A DNA stretch of 64,000 bases from Sepioteuthis lessoniana (Eukaryota > Mollusca > Cephalopoda > Myopsida > Loliginidae), in assembly GCA_963585895.1 (NCBI GenBank), contig OY757904.1:158454749-158518748 (forward strand), given 5' to 3'. The notes under the pieces were generated by a model. That model was not told the DNA's origin and did no database searches. It worked only from the letters and a program-made list of their open reading frames with translations. The position numbers were made by a program, and so were the translations under genes. Shown here piece by piece: positions 22,857 through 35,253 of the stretch; positions within the stretch are counted from its first letter, which is position 1; the number at the start of each line of letters is the position of its first letter.

Positions 22857-23440
22857 GAGAAGTTCATGAGAGGAATACCAAGAGCCGGGCAAACATTATA
22901 AAAGCCTGGGTTGCGAAGCTTTATGTGTGTTAGAATGAGGCCGTCAAGAGATTTACAGTGTGTTTCCCCTGCAGGGCTGAGACTGTACTTGACATAATAA
23001 GAGCTGCGAAAAGAAGTCGTCATATGAACCCTCACAGAATCTGAGGAAAAAGTGACAATGATTTTGGATTAATAGATTTAAACTTAGTTTTTTTTTTTTT
23101 AATCTGAAGGTAAGAATGAATCCAGATTCTCTTCTGGTTGTTGTTTCCAGTTTGTCATAAAGAAAGATTTTATTTTTGAGATTGATATGTTTTCAAGAAT
23201 ATTATTACTGCTGGGTCACCTGTGTGAAGGGGTTTCATGAACGCAGGAACACCAATGATGATGTGTTTTTATGCACTGAAGGATATTTTTCTTTACAGCA
23301 GAACCCTTCCTTTTTATTTTATTGAGGTTTATGTTACCATTTTGTTTCTACAATTTTCGCAAAATATTTGTTATTGGTTAATGCAGTCATTGTGAAATTA
23401 TTTAATTCTTTCAACCATTATTACTTAATTCACAAATACT
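22857..23440. other. Intron 7 stretch, nothing recognised
   Basis: A moderately GC-rich block to about 23040 (possibly an older repeat) and then AT-rich intron. No family recognised. Confidence 0.5.
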
Positions 23441-23441
23441 T

Positions 23442-23968
23442 GAGTGAGTCAAAAGTTTTGCAATATTTTGGTAACATGAGGCACAATTCAACACTTCCAG
23501 AGTCTTTTGTCAAAGTCAGGAAGGAGATGAACCACACTAGATTGTGAGATGCTGAGTTTGCCTGATACTCTCTGAATTCTACTCAATGGATTTGCTTCTA
23601 TGGCTTGAAGCACTGTTTTGGATGTCATGGCTTTACGTCTATTTTAACTTGCTTGATCACTGAGGTTCTTGTAACTAGAGCAAAATTTCTTGAACCATCT
23701 GTGATCAACTTGTCCTTTCTCACAACAAAAGTCATCTCTGTGGTGTTATGGCCTAGTTCAAACTCATAAAATATAAGTTCCTAAATTAGACTACATTACA
23801 AGTTCATCTGTGTGGCTTTCAAATCAGCGATGGATTGAAGTAATACACAACATGCCAGCACACCAACTATCACTATACTACCCACCACAGTGGGTACAGT
23901 CCACTGCTTCTGTCATGTGCCATAAATTAATACATACCAGTATATTGCAAAATTTTTTATTCCCTCTT
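23442..23968 (-). mobile_element. SETMAR-like mariner MITE with TIRs
   Basis: The left end TGAGTGAGTCAAAAGTTTTG, continuing into CAATATTTTGG, matches the right end inverted (CCAGTATATTGCAAAATTTT). Minus-strand translation gives MTSKTVLQAIEANPLSRIQR, SISQSSVVHLL and IVPHVTKILQNF with stops between. These are N-terminal DNA-binding pieces of a mariner transposase; the catalytic part is missing. Confidence 0.7.
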
Positions 23969-24593
23969 GTAGGATAAAAATTTTAAATACATTTTTAATT
24001 CAAATTGTATATGAAGTTGAGAAAGATTTTAGTTTATGTTTGTGACACAGATGTTGCAGTTCTCCAGAATGTTGTACGTATTATTTTATCATTTTGAAAA
24101 ATATGTTAAATCAATTATTTCTATTTTTAATTGAAATGTTTTTATAATATTGTAATTATCTGAAGGTTTTCTTATTAAATAAGTAAAAAAATTATCATCA
24201 TCTTATTTCTTTTCTTATCTTAAATTCATAAATTCCATAATTATCTGATTAAACATTCTTATATAATATCTGCTCTAAGACATCTTCACTTTATTTTCTG
24301 AGCCTTTCATTTACACATTTTGTTAGAACTTTAAATTTTGTCTGCTTTCAATAAATATCTGTTGTTTTTTTGTTTTTTGTTTTTTGACAATCATTTATTT
24401 CCTTCCGCTTTACTCAGCTGCAAATCTTATAAACAATTAACTGAATTTCATCCTCTAACAACTGTTTTTGTATACAGGGCACCTGTAATCAATTCTAATA
24501 TAATTTATTCATAAACTTTCATTCTTACTTGTAGCTCTATAAAAGATATTTTATTATATATATTGAAGCATTAAACTATATGTATATTTATGC

Positions 24594-24723
24594 ATATATA
24601 AGTGAATGTATGCATATATAGTGTGTGTATATGTATATATATATGAATGAATGTATATATATATATATATATATATATAGTCATCCACAGACAGTGTGTG
24701 TATATGTATATATAAATGAATGA

Positions 24724-24766
<43 letters not shown>

Positions 24767-24775
24767 CATCCACAG
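24594..24775. repeat. About 100-bp tandem duplication with TA tracts
   Basis: Two imperfect copies of GTGTGTATATGTATATAT, GAATGAATG, a TA tract and a GTCATCCACAG block. The second TA tract is longer (24727-24763). Confidence 0.75.
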
Positions 24776-24941
24776 GCAGACTGTTCCGTTGTATCACAAC
24801 TATTCAGTGTGGCTAGACATGTAGGACGCTTGAAGCTGGGATAAAAACCTGCCCAACTTTATGTTAGACTTAGTATCAGACCGCTCAGCCAACAAGCGTA
24901 CCACGTCAACTAAGGAATTATAAGGTATATTAAGTAGCAAT

Positions 24942-24964
24942 AGCAGCAGCAGCAGCAGCAGCAT
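24942..24964. repeat. (AGC)n microsatellite
   Basis: Seven or so AGC units in intron 7, after a stretch (24775-24935) with no recognised family. Confidence 0.9.
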
Positions 24965-25082
24965 TCATTTGTTTACATTTTATATGTTACCAAATATCAG
25001 AGTGCTCAATTCGTTCGAAAAGCTTTGCATTATGCTAGCGGCAGCTGTAAATTCCTTCGCCAGAGTGCTCAACTCTCATGGG

Positions 25083-25194
25083 GGAGTGTATATGTATGTA
25101 TGTATATATGTGTGTGTGTGTGTGTGTGTGTGCATATATGGGTATATATATGTATACACACCAGAATGTCTATATATATATATATATAGTTATA

Positions 25195-25260
<66 letters not shown>

Positions 25261-25280
25261 GTACCTGCCTATGTACATAT
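25083..25280. repeat. (TG)n and (TA)n microsatellites
   Basis: A TATG/TG tract at 25083-25135, then a TA tract of about 30 units at 25197-25258. Overlapping low-complexity ORFs in both strands are artefacts. Confidence 0.95.
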
Positions 25281-25659
25281 ATATGCATTTTAAAGCAAAA
25301 AAGCCATCTCCAATTAAAGTAGCATGAAATGTCTAAAACTAGTTAACCAGCAACATCTTATCTACCAACAGTGATATCAACATATGTTTAGCAAAAGCAT
25401 GGAACACTTGTGACATTGTATTTATCAAATGCATATTTCAGGAAACACGTGATTATTTCCTGTGTATCTTGGTGATTGTGAGCCATGAAGGCAGTGTCAT
25501 TGGGGAACACGAACTTGTGTACCAGAATATTTCTGGTCTTTCTAGCATACTGGAATTGACTGGTATTGAACAGTTATGCCTATAGTCTACTGTGTGTCCA
25601 TATTTCAAGGTGGGGGGAATCAGTAAAGGCATCAGACAAAACATAGAAAAAAGTTAAGA

Positions 25660-25810
25660 ACTGTGTGTATATATGTGTATAGATACATATATATATAAGT
25701 GTGTGTATGTGTATATATATGTATATATGTACATAGGTTTGTATATACTATGTGTATATATATATATATACATGTATACATTTATATGTGTGCATATATA
25801 TATATTTCTT

Positions 25811-25845
<35 letters not shown>

Positions 25846-25968
25846 TTATGCTCATGCATATTTCTTTGTGAATATATGCACACACACACACACACATATG
25901 TATATCTATGTGTATATATATATATATGTGTGTGTGTGTGTCTATATATATGTGTGTGTGTGTATGTC

Positions 25969-26005
<37 letters not shown>

Positions 26006-26026
26006 CTATATGTGTGTGTATGTGTG

Positions 26027-26082
<56 letters not shown>
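25660..26082. repeat. Mixed (TA)n / (TG)n / (CA)n low-complexity block
   Basis: Over 400 bases of alternating purine-pyrimidine sequence ending in a TA tract that serves as the left target site of the Tc1 element. Confidence 0.95.
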
Positions 26083-26314
26083 CAGTGTATCACAAAAGTT
26101 AGTACACCCCTCACATTCTCTTCATGGGACAACACTGACAAAATGACACTTTGACACAATGAAAAGTAGTCTGTGTGCAGCTTATATAACAGAGTTAATT
26201 TATTTTCCCCTCAAAATAACTCAAAATATAGCCATTAAAAGCTAAACCCCTCCAACAAAAGTGAGTACACCCCTAAGGGAAAGTTGTCAATATTAACATG
26301 CACCATGTCAATTG

Positions 26315-28049
26315 TCAATATTTTGTGTGGATACTATCATTATCCAGCACTGCCTTTACTCTCCTGGGCATGGAGTTTACCAGAGCTTCACAGGTAGCCA
26401 CTGGAATGCTCTTCCACTCCTCCATGACGACGTCAGGGAGCTGGTGGATATTTGAGACTTTGCGCTCCTCCACCTTCCACTTTAGGATCCCCCAAAGATG
26501 TTCTATTGGGTTCAAGTCTGGAGACATGCTTGGCCAGTCCATCACCTTTACCCTCAGCCTCTTCAGTAAAGCAATGGTCGTCTTGGAGGTGTGTTTGGGT
26601 CATTGTTATGCTGAAACATTGCCCTGTGACCCAGTTTCTGGAGGGAGGGGATCATGCTCTGCAGCAGTATTTCACAGTACATGTTGGAGTTCATGTTTCT
26701 CTCAATGAAATGTAACTCTTCAACACCTGCAGCACTCATGCAGCCCAAGACCATGACATTCCCACCACCATGCTTGACTATAGGCATGACACACTTATCT
26801 TTGTACTCTTCACCTGGTTGCCGCCACACATGCTTGAAGCCATTGGAACCAAACAAATCAATCTTCATCTCATCAGAGCATAGGACATGGTTCCAGTAAT
26901 CCATGTGCTTTGTTGACATGTCTTCAGCAAACTGTTTGCGTGCTTTCTTGTGTATCATCTTCAGAAGAGGCTCTCTCCTGGGATGACAGCCATGCACACC
27001 AATTTGATGTAGAGTGTGGCGTATGATCTGAGCACTAACAGGCCGACCCACCACCTTTTCAATCTCTGCAGCAATGCTGACAGCACTCCTACGTCAATCT
27101 TTCAAAGAAAGCATTTGGATGTAATGCTCAGCATGTGCGCTCAGCTTCTTTGGACGCCCTACGCCTGTTCTGAATGAACCCTACTCTTTTAAAACGCTGG
27201 ATGATCTTAGCCACTGTGCTGCAGCTCAGTTGTAATATTACGGACAGGCGCTGTCATTGAATTGCTGTGGTCTCAAGGTTGGAGAACGCGTGAGCACATC
27301 AGCTGTCTTCAGTCATTGGGTACATGGGTCTGACAATCAAAAATGTCATGAACCTCGCTCATGCAGGCAGAGTGACCTGTAGAGTCCAAACGTGATTCTA
27401 ATATAATCACGCGTGAACTTTCATGTGCTACACTACTGTTTTCACTGGTGATCATCGAGCCTTCGGGAACCCTCGAATTGATCCATTAAATTTCTATATA
27501 AAGAAACCAAGTAGCAAGATTTTAGCAGTTCAAGGCAGGTTTCCAAACAGGTTCAACAGAGGTCCACGACGCCCTGACCCATGTCATACCCAGCCTGTCA
27601 GCAATTCGACTGATATGAAAGTATCAACAGGCCAACGATAACAATGCCACCGTCATTGCCAAGAAGAGGAGGGTGAACCTTCTCTACATACACTAATTGA
27701 AATGCATGGAAGGAAATGAGACGTTTGATAGCGACAAAAAAAAAGAGAAGACGAGGAAGACGCTACTGAACAAACTTTTTTTACTACAATCCGCTATAAT
27801 CCCCAAGAATAAAAGTGACTACTATTTTCTTCCTTGAGAGTCAAGTTTTGAGTGGGTTTGTTTTGCAAACTCATTTCTTTTAGACACAACGTATTTTGGT
27901 CCTATGCTACACAGTTTCAGGGTGTTGGCAATCTTCTTGTAGACTTGGCCATCTTCATGTAGTGAAACAATACGTCTTTTAAGATCCTCAGAGAGTTCTT
28001 TGCCCTGTGATGCCATGTTGGAACTTTCAGTGACCAGTATGAGAGAGTG
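26315..28049 (-). pseudogene. Tc1 transposase, disrupted
   Basis: The N-terminus starts MASQGKELSEDLKRRI near 28015 (paired-like HTH). After about 35 residues it is interrupted by the solo LTR and resumes at about 27230 (STVAKIIQRFKR, GRPKKLSAHAEHY). A stop follows near 27095, then an open stretch from 27054 (GRPVSAQIIRHTLHQIG, WNHVLCSDEMKIDLFG with the first Asp kept). In the second catalytic motif the usual Q-D-N-D-P reads H-N-N-D-P, so the Asp is Asn. A frameshift near 26565 precedes SPDLNPIEHLWG (catalytic Glu kept). Normally about 340 residues. Inactive. Confidence 0.9.
27231..27911 (+). mobile_element. Solo LTR, 681 bp, inside the Tc1 transposase
   Basis: Starts TGTAATATTACGGACAGG and ends GGTCCTATGCTACA. 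It is flanked by CAGT at 27227-27230 and 27912-27915. Excising it with one CAGT rejoins the Tc1 reading frame region. A TATA-like TATATAAAG near 27496 and AATAAA near 27808 fit plus orientation. A 72-residue frame inside (27423-27641) has no recognised similarity. Confidence 0.82.
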
Positions 28050-28414
28050 TGAGAGCTGCGCTACAAATTTGAACACACCTGCTCCCTATGCACATGGGCC
28101 TAGTAACACATGGGCCTAGTAACACTAATGAGTCACATGACATTTTGGAGGGAAAATGGCAAGCAGTACTCAATTTGGACATTTAGGGGTGTAGTTTTTT
28201 AGGGGTGTACTTACTTTTGTTGGCAGGGGTTTAGCTTTTAATAGTTATATTTTGAGTTATTTTGAGGGGAAAATAAATTAACTCCATTATATAGGCTGCA
28301 TACAGACTACTTTTCATTGTGTCAAAGTGTCATTTTGTCAGTGTTTTCCCATGAAGAGATATACTTAAATATCTGCAGAAATGTGAGGGGTGTACTCACT
28401 TTTGTGATACACTG

Positions 28415-28415
<1 letters not shown>

Positions 28416-28458
<43 letters not shown>

Positions 28459-28460
28459 AA
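28416..28460. repeat. (TA)n microsatellite at right Tc1 border
   Basis: Continuation of the TA tract that flanks the left side of the Tc1 element. Confidence 0.95.
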
Positions 28461-28529
28461 CAGCTCTGCATCTCAGGATACAACCTGAAATGAATTTTAA
28501 ACAATTTACCTACTTTAGATTAAGAGTGT

Positions 28530-28733
28530 TCAGTCTGCTAGACGTCCTCCCATACCAAAATTGAAGAGACCTGTCTGTCCTACTATTTATTAGTTAGCTG
28601 GAGATCACATTGTTAGATTCATGCCTTTTCCAAGAGTATTGCCCAATGAGAAATGTAAGCAGTCTTGTCTAGGCTTTGAACTTGAGTCACTGAGTCCATC
28701 ATATAAGATGTTATTTATTACACCGTGAGTGAC
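28530..28733 (-). mobile_element. SINE-A copy (5' part, old)
   Basis: The reverse complement shows the SINE-A blocks in order: tRNA-like head at the right (CACGGTGTAATAAATAAC after complementing), GTCTAGGCTTTGAACTTGAG (box B, complement), CATGCCTTTTCCAAGAG (complement of the GAAAGGCAT block), CTGTCCTACTATTTATTAG. Confidence 0.6.
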
Positions 28734-28743
28734 ATCATGGATA

Positions 28744-28746
<3 letters not shown>

Positions 28747-28783
<37 letters not shown>

Positions 28784-28866
28784 GTGTGTCTGTGTGGATG
28801 TATATCTATATATTTATATGCATATATACCTATAGATATTAGTACATATATATAAATCTATAAACT

Positions 28867-28904
<38 letters not shown>

Positions 28905-28926
28905 TAGATGTACATATTTACATGTG

Positions 28927-28969
<43 letters not shown>

Positions 28970-29063
28970 CTGTCTGTCTGTCTTTATATATATTTGTATA
29001 CATATTTACAGTTTTCTTGTCCTGATGGAATTACTCTCAACTCTGGTTTAACTGGACCAAATA

Positions 29064-29116
<53 letters not shown>

Positions 29117-29304
29117 GTGTACATATCTATGTATATTTATGTACATATATCTATATCTGTGTATACATGTATAAGTTATTATATATATACTTGTTTATAT
29201 ATGTATGTGTATATATTCATGTGTACATATATGCATGTCAATATGTATATATTTGTATTTATCCTTATATGTATACATATTTATATTTAACAAAATATAA
29301 AAAA

Positions 29305-29352
<48 letters not shown>
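28747..29352. repeat. Cluster of (TA)n, (TG)n and TATATG-type repeats
   Basis: TA tracts at 28747-28781, 28871-28902, 29069-29113 and 29306-29351, with a TG tract near 28943-28980. Between them is TATG-rich low-complexity sequence; one short non-repetitive island at 29010-29065. Confidence 0.93.
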
Positions 29353-29354
<2 letters not shown>

Positions 29355-29536
29355 ATAAAAGCCAAATAAGAAAAGTGGTCAATGATATCATGGTCAAACA
29401 GGTCTAAAATTTAAATTATCCAAAAATATTTTATCTCTGTTTATTAAAGTTTCACGTGGATCACACACTTGTTTGATAGAAATAGGAGAAAAAGTGTCTT
29501 ATTAAATGTTTTTAAGATGTGAAAAATTTGTAACAT

Positions 29537-29642
<106 letters not shown>

Positions 29643-29644
29643 TT

Positions 29645-31290
29645 CCTGATAAATATTTGAAATATCCTGCAAGATAATCATTTGTTCGATGGCAATTGAT
29701 GTTACTGAAGAAATACTTATCTTTAACACCCACAACTATAAGGCTGTCTTTGGATTAGTGGCTAAATCATAGCAGCATTAATGAGACATCAGATTGGGAC
29801 TGTTTATAAGCCATTTCAACTGTTTCACCATAAGCTGTATTTAAAAGGAGAGTTTTGTTTTCTATTAATCTCATATATATTTGAAAAGACTGCAGCACAT
29901 TTATGAAAGTGTCCTGTATATATTCATTGTGAATTTCTTTGGTAGCAACAAATCTAAAGTTTTTCTTCCAGCAGACTGAAGGCAAAAATTACTTCAGATT
30001 TTGTTCAGATTTTGTTTCCAGTTTGTAATGATGAAAGACTTTGTTTTTATGATTGATTTATATATTTTCAAGAATGGAAATTGCATTGTCATGAACAGAG
30101 TATTCAGTGATCTACTCGTATACAGATGAAGGTATCAATATGATTGATCTGCAAGTCAAATGTTGCTGATTCATTTGAAGGATCACTTGACAGGAACCAA
30201 CTTGATAGGTTTTATGTATTACAAATGAACAAAATGGTTGCTTTTATCTGTATAGATTTTCAAAAAGCAGGAGAAATATTTAGAGTTTCTGGAAGGATAA
30301 AGATGTTTATTATTTCTCATTTGTTGGATGAAAAGATGTTTATCTTAGATTTCTTACTTGAAAGAGAATTTTGACTAAGAAAAACAAAACAAAAACAGAT
30401 TCTCAACTTCCATAATTATAAGGGCAATAGTTTTACTTTCTCATAAGGTTCTTTTATTTCTAGGTTTCTGTTTATTATTTATAGTTTTTCATCAGTTCAT
30501 GCTGTGTGTTTCAGAAATATTATCTTGTAGCCTCAACTGATTGTATCATTATCTTTTTTATTAAGTATCATGTTTACACTTCGTCTTTTCGTAATGACTT
30601 GGAAAATTCTGTATTCTTTATACATAGTAAGTCCTGCGTATCATTAGTTTCATCCTAAAAAGAAAGTTTTCCTCTTGATGTAAATATGTTTTTCTCATTG
30701 TTTTTGTATTATTTACACAAGATACTCACACAAGATGTAAAGGGAGTTTCAGAAAAAATTGATATAATTTTGTAATTTTATAACTTGGCCAATTTTCATC
30801 CAAATAACCTTAAATTTTAACAGCTTGTGGAGAAACAATACAAAATTCTATGTTTTATGTTTTTAGAAATGCCATTCATTGAAAAAAGAAAAGATGTTTA
30901 AACATTAAATAGAGAATTTTGCGTTTATTCTACACATCTTGTTACAATCTGAGATCATTTGAATGAGAATTGATCAAAATATTAGATTACAAATTGATGT
31001 CTATTTTTCTGAAACATCTTGTACATATATTTTCTTCATAATATTTCTTACCTGAGTCTTTTCCTGATTGGTCAGTGCATAAAAGTTTGTATTATGTAAT
31101 ATTAGCTGCTGGGTAAGGCATATAAATTTATAGAAAAGATATTTTAAATCCTAAAATAGACAAATTGTAAATGTTATGAAATAGTGAAATTTTAAAAATT
31201 ATTTAAAAAAAAAAATTTTATTTGTAAAAATTTCTGGGAAATGAAAGCATTTACTAAAGTAAAAACATCTTTGCTTTTTAGACCTACAGT
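29645..31290. other. Intron 7 stretch, nothing recognised
   Basis: AT-rich intronic sequence. One 76-residue frame at 30144-30374 has no recognisable motif. No repeat family identified. Confidence 0.5.
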
Positions 31291-31299
31291 AGAGACACG

Positions 31300-31578
31300 A
31301 TATAACAGTTATGGTTGTGGGAAATGGAAGTGGCAAACCAAGTGTAAATCCTGGACAAAGATGTTTGTGTTTCACTTCACACTAATGTCTTTGAGGAAGG
31401 CATGAATCCATCAGTTCTCTCTCCAGTTATGAGTAAAATAGTTGGGCAGACTGGATTTTCTAGCCTTGTTAAGGCAATTAGTTGAGAAAGAAAACTGAAT
31501 TCAACCTAGCAGTAGTCTGCTTAAAAATTGATTTTGTGTTACATCCTACCCATGACAGGGATTAGATAAATACACTCA
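31300..31578 (+). mobile_element. SINE-A copy
   Basis: Head GATATAACAGTTATGGTTGTGG, box B-like GTGTAAATCCTGGACAA, GAGGAAGGCATGAATCC block, AGTTGGGCAGACTGG block and tail TGTGTTACATCCTACCCATG ... GATAAATAC. Near full length, moderately diverged. Confidence 0.7.
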
Positions 31579-31889
31579 GTAGAATGTCTTTTATTCTGTG
31601 GTATGAAAATATACAAGTTATTTTCTTCTGCTTTACTGGGTTATCAACATAAAATTTGAAGGCGGCTGCTGCTGCCGCAAAAAACCAAAAAAAAAACATT
31701 TACACTTCAACTTTTTTTCCTCCTTAAATCTATTAAAAAGAGTTCTCAACATAAGGGGAAATAACTTAAATCGAAGAGAACCTGCTTCAATTATTTAAGA
31801 AGTTACAATAGCCTACTCTTTTTACAGAGACACAACATGAATCAAACTATCTGGCCTAATTAGGTGATTTTCCTAATTAACTAAAGCAA

Positions 31890-32745
31890 TACTTGAAACC
31901 ATCCAACCGTATGCATATTATTTGTATTAGATAGGAATACTTGAAACCATCCAACTATGTGCATATTATTTGTATTAGATAAGAACACTTGAAACTACCC
32001 AACCATGTGCATATTATTTGTATTAGATAGGAATACTTGAAACCATCCAACTATGTGCATATTATTTGTATTAGATAAGAATACTTGAAACCACCCAACC
32101 AGGTGCATATTATTTGTATTAGATAGGAATACTTGAAACCATCCAACTATGTGCATATTATTTGTATTAGATAAGAATACTTGAAACCACCCAACCAGGT
32201 GCATATTATTTGTATTAGATTATTTGTATTAGATAGGAATACTTGAAACCATCTATGTGCATATTATTTGTATTAGATAGGAATACTTAAAACCATCCAA
32301 CCATGTGCATATTATTTGTATTAGATAGGAATACTTGAAACCATACAACTGTGTGCAAATTATTTGTATTAGATAGGAATACTTGAAATCATCCAACAGT
32401 GTGCATATTATTTGTATTAGATAGGAATACTTGAAACCACCCAACCATGTGCATATTATTTGTATTAGATAGGAATACTTGAAACCACCCAACCATGTGC
32501 ATATTATTTGAATTAGATAGGAATATTTGAAACCATCCAACCATGTGCATATTATTTGTATTAGATAGGAATACTTGAAACCATCCAACCATGTGCATAT
32601 TATTTGTATTAGATAGGAATACTTGAAAGCATCAACTATGTGCATATTATTTGTATTAGATAGGAATACTTGAAACCATCCAACTATGTGCATATTATTT
32701 GTATTAGATAAGAATACTTGAAACCATCCAACCGTGTGGAAAACT
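31890..32745. repeat. 48-bp minisatellite array, about 18 units
   Basis: Units of CTTGAAACCATCCAACTATG + TGCATATTATTTGTATTAGA + TAGGAATA. The reverse complement aligns base for base with the unit at 19640-20625 (shared TATTCCT-TCTAA, AATAAT-TGCA, TGGTTTCAAG). The two arrays are therefore the same family in opposite orientation 11 kb apart. A 14-bp slip at 32205-32225 breaks the phase. Confidence 0.95.
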
Positions 32746-32860
32746 TTTAAGAAACTACACAAATGTAGATATAAATATACAATGAATGCAATTCCCTAAC
32801 CTCTATGCATAAGATAATCTTAGACAGGCTGACATGCCATTAAAATCAATCAATTAATCA
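31890..32860 (+). mobile_element. 48-bp-unit element, plus orientation, expanded array
   Basis: The array (31890-32745) is followed by a linker (ATATAAATATACAATGAATG, shared with the copy at 48003) and the tail GACATGCCATTAAAATCAATC. The arm block expected on the left is missing, so the copy is truncated on that side. The sequence just left (31660-31860) shows no family. Confidence 0.7.
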
Positions 32861-32869
32861 CTCATGTTT

Positions 32870-33355
32870 TCTACAATGAAGACTTATAAAAGGAGGTGCA
32901 GGAGATGCAACATGCCTGGGGTTATAAAGAGGGCCTGGGATTTTTCTGAAGTTTTAGAATGTACTTTGATACATGGAAAACAAGAATTAATATTTTTTGT
33001 GAGCTTTAAAGTTCATGGCATAAAACTGAATTGAAATAGGATGACCAATGGAAAAGAGAAAAAGCCATAAAAACCCACAGTAAAACTTTGTTACCCTGGA
33101 TAAAATTGGTCTTCTTCTCTATACATGCTGGCCTCTGTCAAGGCTGACAATGAATGTAAGAAATTTTTACAGTTATTACAATCTAAGCAGTAATCATGAG
33201 AGAGTGATTTGTCCAGAGAACTCAATAAGAGAATCTTTTCACTGTCAATCATTATGACATGCAAGAGACAGAATGAAAAAGAACACAGAGATAAGTAGGT
33301 TCATGCCTTTCTTAAAGACATTAATGATCAATGAATATAGTCTCAGCTGTAATTT
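32870..33355. other. Intron 7 spacer, nothing recognised
   Basis: Non-repetitive intronic sequence between two copies of the 48-bp-unit element. Confidence 0.5.
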
Positions 33356-33359
33356 TACA

Positions 33360-33720
33360 TGGCTGGATGGTATCAAGTATTCCTATCTAATACAAATAAT
33401 TTGCATACAGTTCTATGGTTTCAAGTATTCCTATCTAATACTAACAATTTAAACACAATTATTTGTTTTCAAACAATTAGTAAACAATTGTAGTTTCAAG
33501 GAACTATTTTTAATACAAATAATTTACAGATATATGGTATTAAGTATTCTTATCTAATACAAATAATTTTTAAACAGATGTATTTTACCCATAGATAGGA
33601 TCTAAACATGTTAAGTCAAAGTGGACTTGGGAGTAATGGTAATGAACAGATACTTCACACTTTCCAGATCTTAAGTCTCACCACCAGATGCAGTTTAGTG
33701 TCATACTCAAGACATCTTCA
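33360..33720 (-). mobile_element. 48-bp-unit element, short copy
   Basis: Three to four diverged units (TGGTATCAAGTATTCCTATC at 33368, 33418, 33538), then the arm: ACCCATAGATAGGATC, GTCAAAGTGGACTTGGGAG, CCACCAGATGCAGTTTAGTG. Confidence 0.7.
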
Positions 33721-33724
33721 TTTT

Positions 33725-34989
33725 GGAGATTTCTTACCTTCCTGCTGAAAATACTTTCAGTATATTATAAGTCTTCCAAACAGGGTGTAAAACATAAAGG
33801 AATTTTTCCATTTAATTACTTAAAAAACAAAACTTTTACCCTTAAAAAAAAAATAAAATGAATTCATTAAATTCTTATGCGATGGAGGGGGGAAACAAAC
33901 TTTATCATTGTATTATGAAGAATTTTTTCATTGTATTTCACTGATGGTAAGAAACAAAGTCAGTCTATGTATTTCATCAAGATAACAAATCTTCATTATC
34001 TTTTGAAAAGAAAATCATTATTTTATTGCATCCTATCCTATTGTTTAGAAGAAAAAGAAAAAAATAAACAAATGTCTAGTTTCAGATGTCCATATACCAG
34101 ACAGCACTTTTTAGGTCTGATCCATTACCTGGTAAATCCCTTAGGAAAATCAAATAAGTGCTATTTCATTTCTTCCTGGTTAGCCACATCATATTTTTTG
34201 AGGTTTTAAAATTTTGTCTTTAGTTACATGTGTCATCCACTTGACTCAATGTCACATTTGTCTTCATCAAAAAGTGTTTAAATATCATCTGCCTGCTTCC
34301 TAGTTAAACTCATTGTATTTTTATGGATTAGTAATTTTACATACAGTAAATGGCCTATATAATTGTATCTATATTCTAAAAGGTTGTCATTAAAAACATA
34401 CAGCGGATACTGACTGAAGTTGAAGGAGTCAATTTGATTTTTTAATGCTGGTCCAATTAAATAACTTAATGGCCCAAATAAGTGAAAGAACTTATTCCAA
34501 ATCTTTGATTTGTTTTTTTAAGATTTGGCTCAAATTAATAAATAAATGACCTGATTAACTGGTTACCTAATTTGTCAAAACCTATTTACATGTTTACAAC
34601 TTTCTAATTGAGTCTTGTTAGTCGACTGAGTGAAACACTAATTCAATTTATTTTGACCTGAAAGAGACTAACATTAATTTTTTGATCTTTTGAAAAGAGT
34701 TTTGTTTATTTTCTATTTGTTGTTAATCCAATTATAATGAATAGATTTCTAATGAAATTTATTTGATTTAATTTTCTTGTTTTTTTTGTTTTGTTTTTAG
34801 TTTAAAAATATGGAAAATTTTGCTTTTGTTTTTATAAAAATGTCAAAGTAGTTTTGTGTCATTTTAGTTGTTGCATTGTGAAGTGAAGGTTGTTTGTTAT
34901 ATAAAATCTCCCCTACCCCATACATACATGGTTTAATGTGTTTAACCTATTCAATTAATTGTTAACAATGCTTTTGTCAGTCCTCTTTA

Positions 34990-35026
<37 letters not shown>

Positions 35027-35200
35027 TTGTGTATGAGACTTGTAACCTTAGCTGAATGAGGGCAGCTAACTTGTTTTATTTGAATAATCAAACTCACTTA
35101 GTTCTGGCATATCTACTCTGCTTTTAGTGAAACTTATAATGTATTAGATAAATTCTGTATTTCCTTCAGGTAAGAGGTCAAAACTTGGATCTCAGACATG
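33725..35200. other. Intron 7 stretch, only a TA tract
   Basis: AT-rich intronic sequence; a TA microsatellite at 34992-35022. No family or coding signal seen. Confidence 0.5.
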
Positions 35201-35253
35201 GCAAGACAAACAGGCAAATGTCAAAAATATCTTCTACTTATTTCATTTTTCCT

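Larger units (their letters stand above)
26083..28414 (-). mobile_element. Tc1-like DNA transposon, 2.3 kb, TA-flanked
   Basis: The ends CAGTGTATCACAAAAGTTAG and, inverted, CTCACTTTTGTGATACACTG are flanked by TA on both sides, within TA microsatellites. The terminal inverted repeats extend for about 200 bp and are still very similar. The transposase lies on the minus strand. It is longer than the usual 1.6 kb because an LTR of 681 bp sits inside. From memory, the ends and coding sequence look very like a Tc1 family widespread in teleosts and lampreys. Confidence 0.92.

Noticed and set aside
24942..24964. (AGC)n as coding poly-Gln/Ser
   Set aside because: No open frame or splice sites around it; intronic microsatellite.
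26298..26899. Plus-strand ORFs of up to 136 residues
   Set aside because: Antisense shadows of the Tc1 transposase.
31890..32745. CRISPR-like array
   Set aside because: Units are contiguous 48-bp tandem copies with no unique spacers, in a eukaryotic intron.
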